From contig NZ_FOMA01000005.1 of assembly GCF_900112495.1 (NCBI RefSeq), positions 248,001 to 312,000 of the forward strand: a stretch of DNA of 64,000 bases, in the 5' to 3' direction. Position 1 is the first letter of the stretch. Every line of letters starts with the position of its first letter. Below are positions 16,321-24,223 of this stretch, piece after piece. Position numbers and translations under genes: made by a program. The notes beneath the pieces were generated by a model, which searched no databases, was not told the DNA's origin, and worked only from the letters and a program-made list of their open reading frames with translations. Source of the stretch: Bacillus sp. OV322. Lineage in GTDB: Bacteria; Bacillota; Bacilli; Bacillales; DSM-1321.

Positions 16321-16369
16321 CATGGACAGATAGCCCTTCTGAATGAAGGGGCAGGCTGTCCATGGTTTT
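16321..16369 (+). terminator. Plus-strand terminator hairpin without an upstream plus-strand gene
   Basis: Ten-base stem CCATGGACAG / CTGTCCATGG enclosing an inner CCCTTC / GAAGGG hairpin, followed on the plus strand by seven T. On the minus strand no T-run follows. No plus-strand coding sequence ends here, so it may stop an unannotated antisense transcript or act as a bidirectional insulator. Confidence 0.6.
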
Positions 16370-16433
16370 TTTCTGCGCCCAAGGAAGGATCTTTTACCTG
16401 GGCAAGTGTACTTTTAATTGTATTGCTCGCTGT

Positions 16434-16568
16434 TTAAGATTTGTTACTGTCATTATTACTGGATTTTCTTTTTTCAGTCATTCTTTGCTGGTACGCCTTT
16501 GTTTCAGCGTTCACATGGTTTGCATCATTTGGTTTATTTTTTTTGGAACCTCCTGCAGCATTGCTCAT
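16434..16568 (-). CDS. Small hydrophilic protein, 44 aa
   Basis: Short gene supported by a perfect GGAGGTG ribosome site 8 bases before ATG 16568. The product begins MSNAAGGSKKNK and is rich in Asn, Lys and Ser with no hydrophobic stretch, the composition of minor spore-core or other small acid-soluble proteins of bacilli, but it does not match a SASP family I know. It is a lone gene between an Rrf2 regulator and a repeat element. Function unknown. Confidence 0.6.
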   Translation of the reverse strand: MSNAAGGSKKNKPNDANHVNAETKAYQQRMTEKRKSSNNDSNKS

Positions 16569-16747
16569 CAGTTTTTCACCTCCATCCTTAATGCTTTTCT
16601 ACTCAAGATTAGTATGGTCTATCAAAAAATAATATTGTATGGAAAATGAAAAAGCAGCCAGTGCAAGAGCATGGCTGGCATTCTTATTATTTGAGATGAA
16701 TAAGGATGTGATCAAAGGATGCAGTGTTTTAAGTCTTTGTTCGTCTG

Positions 16748-16887
16748 CAGGCGCTTCCGCTTTTATCAATCCAGCTCCAGCGCCTAGCCTCTCGGGGTCA
16801 TAAGCCACGCAAGAAGAGAAGGCAAAGAGCGCCTTCTATTCATACGCGTCTTATGCTAGTCGAGGCTGAACAGGCGCTTCCGCTTTT
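16748..16887. repeat. Interspersed palindromic repeat element, about 140 bp
   Basis: An intergenic element bounded by a 17-base direct repeat (CAGGCGCTTCCGCTTTT at 16748 and again at 16871). Inside, AGCGCCT, AGCCTC and CATAAG of the left arm recur inverted on the right (CTTATG, GAGGCT, AGGCGCT), and the centre holds GAAGGC / GCCTTC, so the whole can fold into one long stem-loop. Sequences of the type 'CTCCAGCGCCTAGCC...GGGTCATAAG' are familiar as multicopy intergenic repeats in many Bacillus genomes. The right end overlaps the last codon of the neighbouring gene. Confidence 0.75.
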
Positions 16888-17273
16888 TATTCATTCTCTA
16901 TTTTTTTGACGTATATTGCTTGTGAGGAGCTGGTTTTGATGCAATCTTTTAAATCATCAGCTTTGATGAGTCCCAGGTGAAGAGCTGATTTTATTTTGGC
17001 ATCATCTGGCTTTCTTTGAATTAAATCCTCCAAGTGGAGTTCTTGGAGCCTTTTTACTGTTATTTCCGGCTCATATTTTTCTGTTGTCCTGATTTGCCTC
17101 TGCAGTTTGAACTCATTGATGACCATTTCACCTTTTTTATTTTTGCCTGCAGCGGCATCAAAGTATTGATTGAACACATTTTTCAATTGCTCCAGATTTG
17201 ATTCGATTTCCTTTTTCTTTCGGTTAAGCTCTATGAATTGTGACAGCATTTCTTTTGTAATAAGGTATTCCAT
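16887..17273 (-). CDS. Hypothetical protein, 128 aa
   Basis: Unrecognised soluble protein: N-terminal coiled-coil helix (ELNRKKKEIESNLEQLKN, about 15-32), a basic middle and a C-terminal helical segment with LEDLIQRKPDDAKIK. Similar in feel to small phage-type accessory proteins, but no family is claimed. Two ATGs compete: 17285 lies only one base after AAAGGA, so 17273 (MEYLITKE), preceded by GGGTGATG, is preferred. Its stop codon falls within the end of the interspersed repeat, which therefore supplies the 3' end of its mRNA. Confidence 0.6.
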   Translation of the reverse strand: MEYLITKEMLSQFIELNRKKKEIESNLEQLKNVFNQYFDAAAGKNKKGEMVINEFKLQRQIRTTEKYEPEITVKRLQELHLEDLIQRKPDDAKIKSALHLGLIKADDLKDCIKTSSSQAIYVKKIENE

Positions 17274-17414
17274 TTCATCACCCATTCCTTTAACAGATAT
17301 AACATTGTATTAGTGATGGGGACAAGATAGTACATCTTTTAGAAGAGTTTAAGGACCTGCTTCACCGATGATTTATGTATATGAATTCGTTCATTATGCT
17401 ATATTCAGCTCTTG

Positions 17415-17591
17415 TTAAAAGTGCCGCTTTTTATAGTATTGTACAATCAGCTGGTGGATGAGCGGGTGGGAAATAGCTTTTCCGTTTAAATCTTTCCTGC
17501 TTGCAGGCCTTTTTTTTAGTTGCCTTGCTTTTTTTGTATGTGTTTGTTTCGTTCCTGAAAAATAGGAGTTCATGACATGTTTAAGACTCAT
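17415..17591 (-). CDS. Small basic protein, 58 aa
   Basis: Short gene with a strong CGGAGG ribosome site six bases before ATG 17591. The product is strongly basic (KKARQLKKRPASRK in the middle, ending YYKKRHF) with no signal or membrane segment; such composition suits nucleic-acid binding or spore proteins. It lies alone between two unknown minus-strand genes. No family recognised. Confidence 0.6.
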   Translation of the reverse strand: MSLKHVMNSYFSGTKQTHTKKARQLKKRPASRKDLNGKAISHPLIHQLIVQYYKKRHF

Positions 17592-17721
17592 AAGATGCCT
17601 CCGTTTTTATATAATATATGCTCGCCGGTAAAAATTTATTATGCCGCCGGTATTTTGGCGTTTTTCAACAAACATACAATCATCAATGGTGCAAAACCTG
17701 CAAGCAGACTTTACTGGAATA

Positions 17722-17762
17722 AATATAAAAGCCCGCTGCTCTAATAGGTGAGCAGCGGGCTT
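17722..17762 (-). terminator. Terminator after the 74-aa gene
   Basis: Thirteen-base perfect stem AAGCCCGCTGCTC / GAGCAGCGGGCTT (17729-17741 with 17750-17762), followed on the minus strand by TTTATATTTATT; serves the two-gene unit 17774-18870. Confidence 0.88.
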
Positions 17763-17773
17763 AAGCGTCACTT

Positions 17774-17998
17774 CTATATTCCCAGCCGGGAAAGAATATG
17801 ACGGACATTTGGATTATTTTTTTTATCGCCTGAATTTCGCAAGTTGCGTTTTTTATGGGAAGGAGCATGTCCGGTTTGCTTGATCATCACGGATATTTCC
17901 CTCTTTTCACTTCTTTCCAGTTCAATATTTTGCAGCTCATTTAAAAGTTTTTTTTCATGGGCGGTTAAAAATTGGCCCGTTCCTTGATTCTCAGCCAT
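17774..17998 (-). CDS. Hypothetical small protein, 74 aa
   Basis: Charged, mostly helical protein (HEKKLLNELQNIELERSEKREI in the first half, basic and Asn-rich in the second) without signal or membrane segments. ATG 17998 follows GAGGGGTG. It begins 14 bases after the stop of the upstream membrane-protein gene and shares the terminator at 17722-17762, so the two form an operon. Unrecognised. Confidence 0.6.
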   Translation of the reverse strand: MAENQGTGQFLTAHEKKLLNELQNIELERSEKREISVMIKQTGHAPSHKKRNLRNSGDKKNNPNVRHILSRLGI

Positions 17999-18012
17999 AG
18001 TGATACACCCCT

Positions 18013-18870
18013 CTATTCCTGTTCATTTAGCAAGTCATACAGCTTCTTTGCCATAATGGAATATTCAATGCCATCAGCACTCAGCTGCACCATCCGGTAA
18101 ATGGTTTCTAAAATAGTTTCATCCATTGCATCAAAACCATTTTTATAGTCATACATGACAATTACGTAAGAGATTTGATCTGCTATAAAAGGAAAAACCA
18201 TTAAATTCAGCCTGTTTAAGACACTGCTGCTATTAGAGGTCTGCAGCTGATTTTCAGAAAGAGCGGTCAATAGCAGATGCTCTGACTGAGAAGTGATTTT
18301 TAAAGGCTTTACTTCCTCAGACTGAACAGAGCCAAAGGATAAATCTCTATATTCATAAATAACCCAATTAATGCTTTTATGAAAGTTTTCTTTGTAATTT
18401 AATTTCATATCGCTCAAAAACCATGCAAGGCTATCCAGAATATTTACTTTTCCTGCAGAATCTACGAACAAATCCACAATAACCTGATAGGTTTCTTGTG
18501 ATGTTAGCTGTCTGATATAGTTTGATTTCGCTTCGTAGGTGTCCACCAAATCCACTATTGCAGATTGGACTTCTTCTTTCTCTACCACTTCTATTTCCAG
18601 ATTAAACAATTTAAACCTTCTAAGTGTAGCTAGCCCTGCTGGTATCAATAAAAAAAATCCCACTAAAATCAGCAAATAAAAAATAGCCCGGAAGATTTTT
18701 AAATTGAGCGGATCCTGAACAATTGGCTGAAGGACCAGTTCAGTCCAGGTTGCATTCTTAACCGTTTCGCTCGCTGAAGGCGGAGTATAAATCAAAGCAA
18801 GAATGATACATCCTGCAACGATGCATCCGTATGTAACTTTAAGCCAGTTAGGTACAGACGATGATTTCAT
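18013..18870 (-). CDS. Membrane protein with large cytosolic domain, 285 aa
   Basis: Unrecognised membrane protein. Two transmembrane segments (about residues 9-27 and 58-80) frame a short outer loop; the remaining 200 residues look cytosolic, beginning with FNLEIEVVEKEEVQ, and may be a sensor-like or GAF-like domain given alternating strands and helices (guess). Start at 18870 (MKSSSVP) is preferred over an upstream Met because GGAGGAG lies just before it. First gene of a two-gene unit with 17774-17998. Confidence 0.65.
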   Translation of the reverse strand: MKSSSVPNWLKVTYGCIVAGCIILALIYTPPSASETVKNATWTELVLQPIVQDPLNLKIFRAIFYLLILVGFFLLIPAGLATLRRFKLFNLEIEVVEKEEVQSAIVDLVDTYEAKSNYIRQLTSQETYQVIVDLFVDSAGKVNILDSLAWFLSDMKLNYKENFHKSINWVIYEYRDLSFGSVQSEEVKPLKITSQSEHLLLTALSENQLQTSNSSSVLNRLNLMVFPFIADQISYVIVMYDYKNGFDAMDETILETIYRMVQLSADGIEYSIMAKKLYDLLNEQE

Positions 18871-18983
18871 TTCTCCTCCAGGTTTTTTTATCACTATTAT
18901 AGCATTCGGCTGACTAATAATAAACTCAAAAAGAATGCCTGGTTTGTGAGTGTTGTTTGAATTTGGCCATATATATACTGACC

Positions 18984-19050
18984 CTTTGCATCATCTTGGT
19001 CTTTCAGCCGTTAAGACTGATGATATGAACAGAAGATGACTGATGCAAAG
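18984..19050. repeat. Extended inverted repeat upstream of the stress-type gene
   Basis: Arms CTTTGCATCA (18984-18993) and TGATGCAAAG (19041-19050) are perfect complements; the inside also offers TCTT/AAGA extension and GTCTT/AAGAC, so the 67 bases can fold as a branched hairpin. It ends 11 bases before the sigma-B -35 box, so it is outside that transcript and may be a DNA site or the terminator of nothing obvious. Confidence 0.5.
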
Positions 19051-19061
19051 CAAGGATCAGC

Positions 19062-19086
19062 GTTTAAGTATACAGCATTCGGGTAT
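19062..19086 (+). promoter_or_regulatory. Sigma-B promoter of the 115-aa stress-type gene
   Basis: -35 GTTTAA (19062-19067), 13-base spacer, -10 GGGTAT (19081-19086): an exact match to the B. subtilis sigma-B consensus with correct spacing, 32 bases upstream of the ATG at 19119. Confidence 0.85.
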
Positions 19087-19118
19087 GTATAAAACTAAAC
19101 GTTAATAGGAGGAAATAA

Positions 19119-19466
19119 ATGATGATGAAGAGAAAGAACATGCTGTTGAGTGCAGCTGCCTTAGGTGCCGTTTATTTATTAAAAAACAAGGATGCCCGTG
19201 ATAAGTTAATAAATGGAGTTCAAAATTATATCAGCCCAGAAAAAATCGATAAAATGAAAAATAGTGTACAGTCCATGATTAAACCAAAAAATAATGAACA
19301 GCCTGAGAAATTTACAGGTTCACAAGCAGAAAGCAGCAAAGTGAACAAAGAAAGCTCTGAAACTGAAGAAGCCTCAAAGCTCCAGGATCAGGCCCTGTTA
19401 GGCACAGACTTCGCAAAGAAGGATGAAGATGATGCACATTCACTGGCCGAGGCGCCAAAATTGTAA
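19119..19466 (+). CDS. Probable general-stress protein, 115 aa
   Basis: Small protein with an N-terminal hydrophobic helix (MLLSAAALGAVYLL, about 8-21) followed by a basic amphipathic region and a long Ser/Glu/Lys-rich disordered tail, reminiscent of YtxH-type stress proteins but not clearly a member. The N-terminus could anchor it to the membrane. A consensus sigma-B promoter lies directly upstream, so stress induction is expected. ATG at 19119 follows AGGAGG; two further ATGs follow immediately. Its terminator is at 19475-19500. Molecular role unknown. Confidence 0.75.
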   Translation: MMMKRKNMLLSAAALGAVYLLKNKDARDKLINGVQNYISPEKIDKMKNSVQSMIKPKNNEQPEKFTGSQAESSKVNKESSETEEASKLQDQALLGTDFAKKDEDDAHSLAEAPKL

Positions 19467-19474
19467 AACGGAAG

Positions 19475-19506
19475 ATCCCCTTGGAATTGTTCAAGGGGAT
19501 TTTATT
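19475..19506 (+). terminator. Terminator after the stress-type gene
   Basis: Perfect 9-base stem ATCCCCTTG / CAAGGGGAT (19475-19483 with 19492-19500), loop 8, followed by TTTATTG; separates it from the convergent gene at 19524. Confidence 0.85.
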
Positions 19507-19523
19507 GTTATGGAGATTTTATG

Positions 19524-19895
19524 TTATTTAGGTTCATAACTAAGATGCACGTGTTTAATTTTCCATGAACCGCCACTGCTCTTAACAAAAACATTTGTTG
19601 CTCTGCCGCTTCCGGCAGAAGAAGCATTATTATATATGCCTTCCCATGTATATGTATAAATGCAAATAGCTACATGACTGTCTTCGGCAATCCAGCGGAC
19701 GTGTTTTGCTCTATAGACCTCATTATTTATGGTATTCCATGCATGTTCGAAGGAATTTTTGATTTCGTTCCTGGTTGTGCACGTTTTATCAGTGAACCAG
19801 TATATGGCCCCTTCAGCAAGAAGGTTTTCAACATTTGAAAAATCACGGGTATTGGCTGCAGAGATATAATTTTCAAGTGCCTGAATATGATTCAT
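19524..19895 (-). CDS. NTF2-like (SnoaL/DUF4440-type) protein, 123 aa
   Basis: Small cone-shaped-barrel protein of the NTF2-like superfamily. Seen: N-terminal helices ALENYISAANTRDFSNVENLLAEGA, then strands with FTDKTC, FEHAWN and C-terminal WKIKHVHLSYEP. Such proteins range from ketosteroid isomerase-like enzymes to nonenzymatic ligand binders; no catalytic residue set can be named. ATG 19895 is chosen over a GTG three codons upstream, as AGGTG lies seven bases before the ATG. It begins 24 bases after the FabF-like gene, so it may be co-transcribed with it. Confidence 0.7.
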   Translation of the reverse strand: MNHIQALENYISAANTRDFSNVENLLAEGAIYWFTDKTCTTRNEIKNSFEHAWNTINNEVYRAKHVRWIAEDSHVAICIYTYTWEGIYNNASSAGSGRATNVFVKSSGGSWKIKHVHLSYEPK

Positions 19896-19919
19896 CGATT
19901 TCACCTATTCTGATATTTT

Positions 19920-21152
19920 TTAATAAGCCTTGAAAATCAAGGCGGTATTATGCCCGCCGAAACCCAGTGCATTGCTTAACGCCGCCTTTACCGTGGCTCT
20001 TCTGGCTGCAGCAGGCACATAATCCAGATCACATTCAGGGTCAGGGGTGACTAAATGAATGGTTGGAAGTATTGTGCTGTTTTTAATAGTTAAAAGAGTA
20101 AAAATGGCTTCGATAGCCCCTGCAGCACCCATCATATGGCCTGTCATTGACTTTGTAGAGCTGATTGGTATTTTAGGTGCGAATTCCTGGAAGCAGGTTT
20201 TTATTGCCTGAGTTTCTGCAATGTCATTGTAATGGGTGCTCGTTCCGTGGGCATTGATGTAGTCTATATCTTTTTTGTCCAGTCCTGAGCCTGCAAGAGC
20301 GAGCTCCATTGCCCGTACACATCCTTCTCCGCCTGGTGAGGGGCTCGTGATATGGTAGGCATCCGAAACGGTACTGTATCCCGCAATTTCTCCATATATT
20401 TTTGCATCTCTTTTTAAAGCAGACTCCAAAGTTTCAAGAACTAAAACACCCGATCCTTCACCCATGACCAATCCGTCGCGGTCTTTATCAAAAGGACGGC
20501 AGGATGCCGCTGGATCCGGATTCGAAGAAATGGCTCCCATGGCACAAAATGCTCCGATCCCCATTGGTGTAATGGATGCTTCTGCCCCCCCTGCTACCAT
20601 GATATCCGCCTCGCCTCTTTGTATGACACGAAAGGCTTCTCCTATCGCATTTGAACTGGAAGCGCATGATAGCACAGAAGTATTATTATAGCCTCTTGCA
20701 CCAATAGCGATTGATACCTGGCTAGCTGCCATATTGGAAATAACCAGCGTGGCGGAAAAAGGATATAGCCCATGTACCCCATCTTGATTCATGCATGTAT
20801 AAGTTTCTTCAAAGCTTTCCAGCCCTCCTGCCGCCGTACCGAAATATACACCTATCCTTTCTGGTTCTGCATGCTTCCCTGCAATAACTCCTGAATCACT
20901 TACAGCCATGATGGAGGCGGCTACTGCATATTGTGCAAAGCGATCCATCCTATGCCTTTTATTAACAAGCGTGTAATCTTCCATACGAAAGTCCTTAACT
21001 TCTGCAGCTGTTTTTGCTGTGAATCCGCTGCTGTCAAACCTTAGTAACGGCCCGATTCCTGTTTTTCCTTCAAGTGCAGAGCGCCACGTTGCTTCAATAG
21101 AATTTCCCATAGGTGTAACGGCCCCGATTCCTGTAATCACAACTCTTTTCAC
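19920..21152 (-). CDS. fabF: 3-oxoacyl-[ACP] synthase II-like protein (FabF family), 410 aa
   Basis: Condensing enzyme of type II fatty-acid synthesis or a relative. The Cys-His-His triad is complete: Cys163 in SCASSSNAIG, His in NAHGTSTHYND (about 303) and His in TKSMTGHMMGAAG (about 340); thiolase fold ends ALSNALGFGGHN. Length matches FabF (about 413). No other fab gene is nearby and the nucleophile region reads SCASSS rather than the usual TACATG/TACASG, so this may be a second, specialised copy rather than the housekeeping enzyme (inference). Translation uses GTG at 21152, eight bases after GAGGG. Confidence 0.88.
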   Translation of the reverse strand: MKRVVITGIGAVTPMGNSIEATWRSALEGKTGIGPLLRFDSSGFTAKTAAEVKDFRMEDYTLVNKRHRMDRFAQYAVAASIMAVSDSGVIAGKHAEPERIGVYFGTAAGGLESFEETYTCMNQDGVHGLYPFSATLVISNMAASQVSIAIGARGYNNTSVLSCASSSNAIGEAFRVIQRGEADIMVAGGAEASITPMGIGAFCAMGAISSNPDPAASCRPFDKDRDGLVMGEGSGVLVLETLESALKRDAKIYGEIAGYSTVSDAYHITSPSPGGEGCVRAMELALAGSGLDKKDIDYINAHGTSTHYNDIAETQAIKTCFQEFAPKIPISSTKSMTGHMMGAAGAIEAIFTLLTIKNSTILPTIHLVTPDPECDLDYVPAAARRATVKAALSNALGFGGHNTALIFKAY

Positions 21153-21373
21153 ATCTAATCCCTCATTTTTAAAAAAATGTAATATAATTCCTTTTTAATA
21201 ATTCGACATTACTCTGCACGAACCTTTATATTTCCAAATTTTATGATAAATTTATCGTGATTTTAGTTCACTTAATCGCGCATTCCTAATTCAAAAGAGC
21301 AGTGTGTACCGTCCTTTGCCAAAAGCCTGCAAGCTGAACGGCTCTAATTTCTGTTACTATTGGTATCCGGGCA

Positions 21374-21412
21374 TAAAAAAACTGGGAATGGCCTATTAAT
21401 GCCAATCCCAGT
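21374..21412 (-). terminator. Terminator after TetM-like gene
   Basis: Stem ACTGGGA...TGGC / GCCA...TCCCAGT (21381-21393 with 21400-21412), one mismatch, followed on the minus strand by seven T; ends just past the stop codon at 21414. Confidence 0.88.
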
Positions 21413-21413
21413 G

Positions 21414-23372
21414 CTAATTTGATATATGCATAAGATGTTCAGCTTCTTGCCAAGTTACAGAATATCCCTGCCCTCTTGCGCAAAAAATGGAGGAAGATGT
21501 ATAATCGGGGTCCCTATCCTTCTTATAGCCGCTTTTTTTCACTGCTTCCTCTTCATTGTGACAATGCTGATATCCTCCAAAAACCAAGCCGATTGTCCCC
21601 TTTCCTTTGGTAAAAGAGGAAAGGGATGTACTATATTCCATAAATGTTGCAACAGGAGCTTTCCCTGTAATCACAGCTTTACTGTGAATGAGTTCCGGCG
21701 TGTTAAAAGAACCAAAAGCAGCCTGGATATCAGAGAGTACTCTGCCCATATGATTAATATCCACAGTGATTTTGAAATGATAGTATGGTTCAAGTAAAAT
21801 ATTTTCAGCTTTTTCAAGGCCTTGTCTTAACGCCCTGTAAGCCGCTTGCCTGAAGTCCCCTCCGCTTGTATGTTTAATATGTGACCTTCCAGTAATCAGC
21901 GTGAGTTTGATATCAGTTAATTCAGATCCCGTTAAAATTCCATGGTGCTTTTTTTCAAGCAGATGCTGCTTTATCAGATTTTGATATCCTGGAGGCAAAT
22001 CATCATTAGAGCAGACATTCCTAAATGTAATGCCGCTTCCGTTTAGCGCGGGTTCAAGCTTAATATGCACCTCGGCATAATGCTTTAGCGGTTCAAAATG
22101 CCCGAAACCATTTACCGCCGTTCCAATAGTTTCTTTATAAATGATTTCAGGTTCTTTAAAAGAAACTTCTATATTAAACCTTTCTCTTACCACCTTTTCA
22201 AGCACTTCAAGCTGAATTTTGCCCATTACCTGGACTGTAATTTCCTGATTTGTTTCTTCCCAGGCTACATTCAAGGAAGGATCTTCGTCATTAAGAATGT
22301 TAAAGCATGCTAAAACGTCCCTTACAGGGATGGCTGGGTCGAAGGCTGCCTTGGATTTCAGAGGAGAATCCAAACTGAGATTTTTAGATTCACTTAAGAT
22401 GCCGAGTCCATCGCCCGGAGAAATTTTTGTGAGCCCCGAAACGGCAAATAGCTCCCCTGATTCTGCTTTGTCGGCTGCCACATAAGTATTGCCCTGATAT
22501 TTTCTGATTTGTGTTATTTTTTCACAGGTGCGTTTTTCCCCTTGGCCATAGCAAATTTCATCTCTTACAGATAATGTTCCGGTCAGAGCTTTTATATAGG
22601 CAATTTTAGTCCCGTTTTTATCGTATTGCACCTTATATGCTCTGCCAGAGAATAAACCTCCATTGCTGTAATCTGTTTCCGTTAATAAATCCAGGGTATC
22701 CAGGAATGGAAGGATCCCCTCATCCTGCAGTGCGGAGCCTGATGAACATGGGAAAATGCGGTTTTTTCTTATCATTTCCTTCATGGAACTAATCCATTTA
22801 ACGCTATCATAGCCCTCTGTGAGATATGTCTCCAGCAGATTTTCGTCTCTTTCAGCTAGAAATTCAATTAATTCCTCATTCATCTCTCCTGTATGGCATA
22901 AATCCCTGATATTTACTGCATCCCGGGTAATTGCCAGTGAAACTTCTTCTCGCACTTTTCCTTCATCGGAACCGATCCGGTCAGTTTTGTTAATGAAGAA
23001 GAAAGAAGGAATATCGTGTTTCCTCAAGAGATTCCAAACGGTTTCTGTGTGGCTTTCAACCCCTTCTACTGCGCTGAGTATGATCACAGCGAAGTCCATG
23101 GCCATGATAGACCGCTCCATTTCTGGAGAAAAGTCCACATGGCCTGGAGTATCAATTAATTGGATCAGGGAATCTTTATAGCGCATTTCAGCCTGATTGG
23201 AGAAAACAGTGATTCCCCGTTCCTTTTCTATATCATGGTGATCAAGAAAAGCATCTTTATGATCGACCCGTCCTCTATGTTTGATAACTTTTGTATGAAA
23301 TAAAAGCTGTTCGGCAAAAGTGGTTTTGCCTGCATCAACATGTGCCAATATCCCAATTGTCTTTCTTGCCAT
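21414..23372 (-). CDS. TetM/EF-G-like ribosome-associated GTPase, 652 aa
   Basis: Translational GTPase of the tetracycline ribosomal-protection family (Tet(M)/TetB(P)/OtrA-like). G-domain motifs are intact: G1 AHVDAGKTT (about 10-18), G2 RGITV, G3 DTPGH, G4 NKTD. Domains II-V follow with GTLSVRDE, VMGKIQLEVL and a C-terminal GYQ. At the domain IV tip, where Tet(M) has YSPVSTPADFR, this protein has RSHIKHTSGGDFR (about 494-508), so the PV contact that displaces tetracycline is not conserved. It may protect ribosomes from some drug or be a housekeeping factor; resistance is uncertain. It is monocistronic. ATG at 23372. Confidence 0.88.
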   Translation of the reverse strand: MARKTIGILAHVDAGKTTFAEQLLFHTKVIKHRGRVDHKDAFLDHHDIEKERGITVFSNQAEMRYKDSLIQLIDTPGHVDFSPEMERSIMAMDFAVIILSAVEGVESHTETVWNLLRKHDIPSFFFINKTDRIGSDEGKVREEVSLAITRDAVNIRDLCHTGEMNEELIEFLAERDENLLETYLTEGYDSVKWISSMKEMIRKNRIFPCSSGSALQDEGILPFLDTLDLLTETDYSNGGLFSGRAYKVQYDKNGTKIAYIKALTGTLSVRDEICYGQGEKRTCEKITQIRKYQGNTYVAADKAESGELFAVSGLTKISPGDGLGILSESKNLSLDSPLKSKAAFDPAIPVRDVLACFNILNDEDPSLNVAWEETNQEITVQVMGKIQLEVLEKVVRERFNIEVSFKEPEIIYKETIGTAVNGFGHFEPLKHYAEVHIKLEPALNGSGITFRNVCSNDDLPPGYQNLIKQHLLEKKHHGILTGSELTDIKLTLITGRSHIKHTSGGDFRQAAYRALRQGLEKAENILLEPYYHFKITVDINHMGRVLSDIQAAFGSFNTPELIHSKAVITGKAPVATFMEYSTSLSSFTKGKGTIGLVFGGYQHCHNEEEAVKKSGYKKDRDPDYTSSSIFCARGQGYSVTWQEAEHLMHISN

Positions 23373-23407
23373 TATTATCTCCTCACCCCTGCCTGGCTGT
23401 TTATGTT

Positions 23408-24001
23408 TTAGGCTGTTTTCTCTGCATATTCAGCAAGCCGGAATAAGAAGCTGTATATTAGATTAAAGGCATCTTCAAGGATCATGTTTTCAGAAAAGCC
23501 GGTTACATCATTTAAAGCAAAGTTGAGATCCCACAAGCCGTCCTGACTACTGAACATTAATTCAAATGAATCCTGTTTTTTTGCTAATTCAGCATGCAAA
23601 AACTCTCTGATGGATGCATCAAACTTTTTTTGCAATTTTAAACCTAATAGCACAGAGTATGTTCCAAATACATCATCTAATTCAAAAGATACAGCATCAG
23701 CTCCAATCAGCTCAAACCATTTTGATTCGACATAAATAAATTCACCAGCATGTTCTTTAAAGTATGCAATTGGGTGTTCGAAAAAGGCGGGGGATTCTTC
23801 AGCAATCATTTCTTCACTTTCTTTATTGCAACGCTCGATATAAGCGTCTTTAAATCTTTTTTCTTTCTCTTCGGCGAGCACACTGGCCTCCGCCAAATTA
23901 TGCTTTAGTATGTATTCTCTTTCTTGTTCGAATAACTGTACCTGTCCCTTGGAAGAACTCTGAACATTTTCCAGGAATTTAATCATTTGTTTATTTAGCA
24001 T
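23408..24001 (-). CDS. Hypothetical protein, 197 aa
   Basis: Acidic soluble protein without signal or membrane segments. An N-terminal helical, glutamate-rich region (about 10-60) is followed by a mixed aromatic domain with FELMFSSQDGLWDLNFALN (about 145-163). It is probably a conserved Bacillaceae protein, but I recognise no family. ATG 24001 is chosen over an upstream in-frame Met (24070) because GAGGAGG precedes it by eight bases. It lies 35 bases upstream of the TetM-like gene on the same strand, so the two could be co-transcribed. Confidence 0.65.
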   Translation of the reverse strand: MLNKQMIKFLENVQSSSKGQVQLFEQEREYILKHNLAEASVLAEEKEKRFKDAYIERCNKESEEMIAEESPAFFEHPIAYFKEHAGEFIYVESKWFELIGADAVSFELDDVFGTYSVLLGLKLQKKFDASIREFLHAELAKKQDSFELMFSSQDGLWDLNFALNDVTGFSENMILEDAFNLIYSFLFRLAEYAEKTA

Positions 24002-24223
24002 AAAAATTTCCTCCTCTATGTAATAGCTGCAAATTAGCCATTCAATGAACAGCCCTGATTGTCTATTCACTCTAATTATATCAATAAATTTTCTTCAGCG
24101 TGAAAATTGGCTGTATGCATTTCTATGTCCTAAGTGTGCCTAATTATATTTTTGGATGTTTATCACAATAATAGCCCTTTTTTCATATCATGCATGGAAA
24201 ACAAAAAAGCAGGTGATTGCGCC

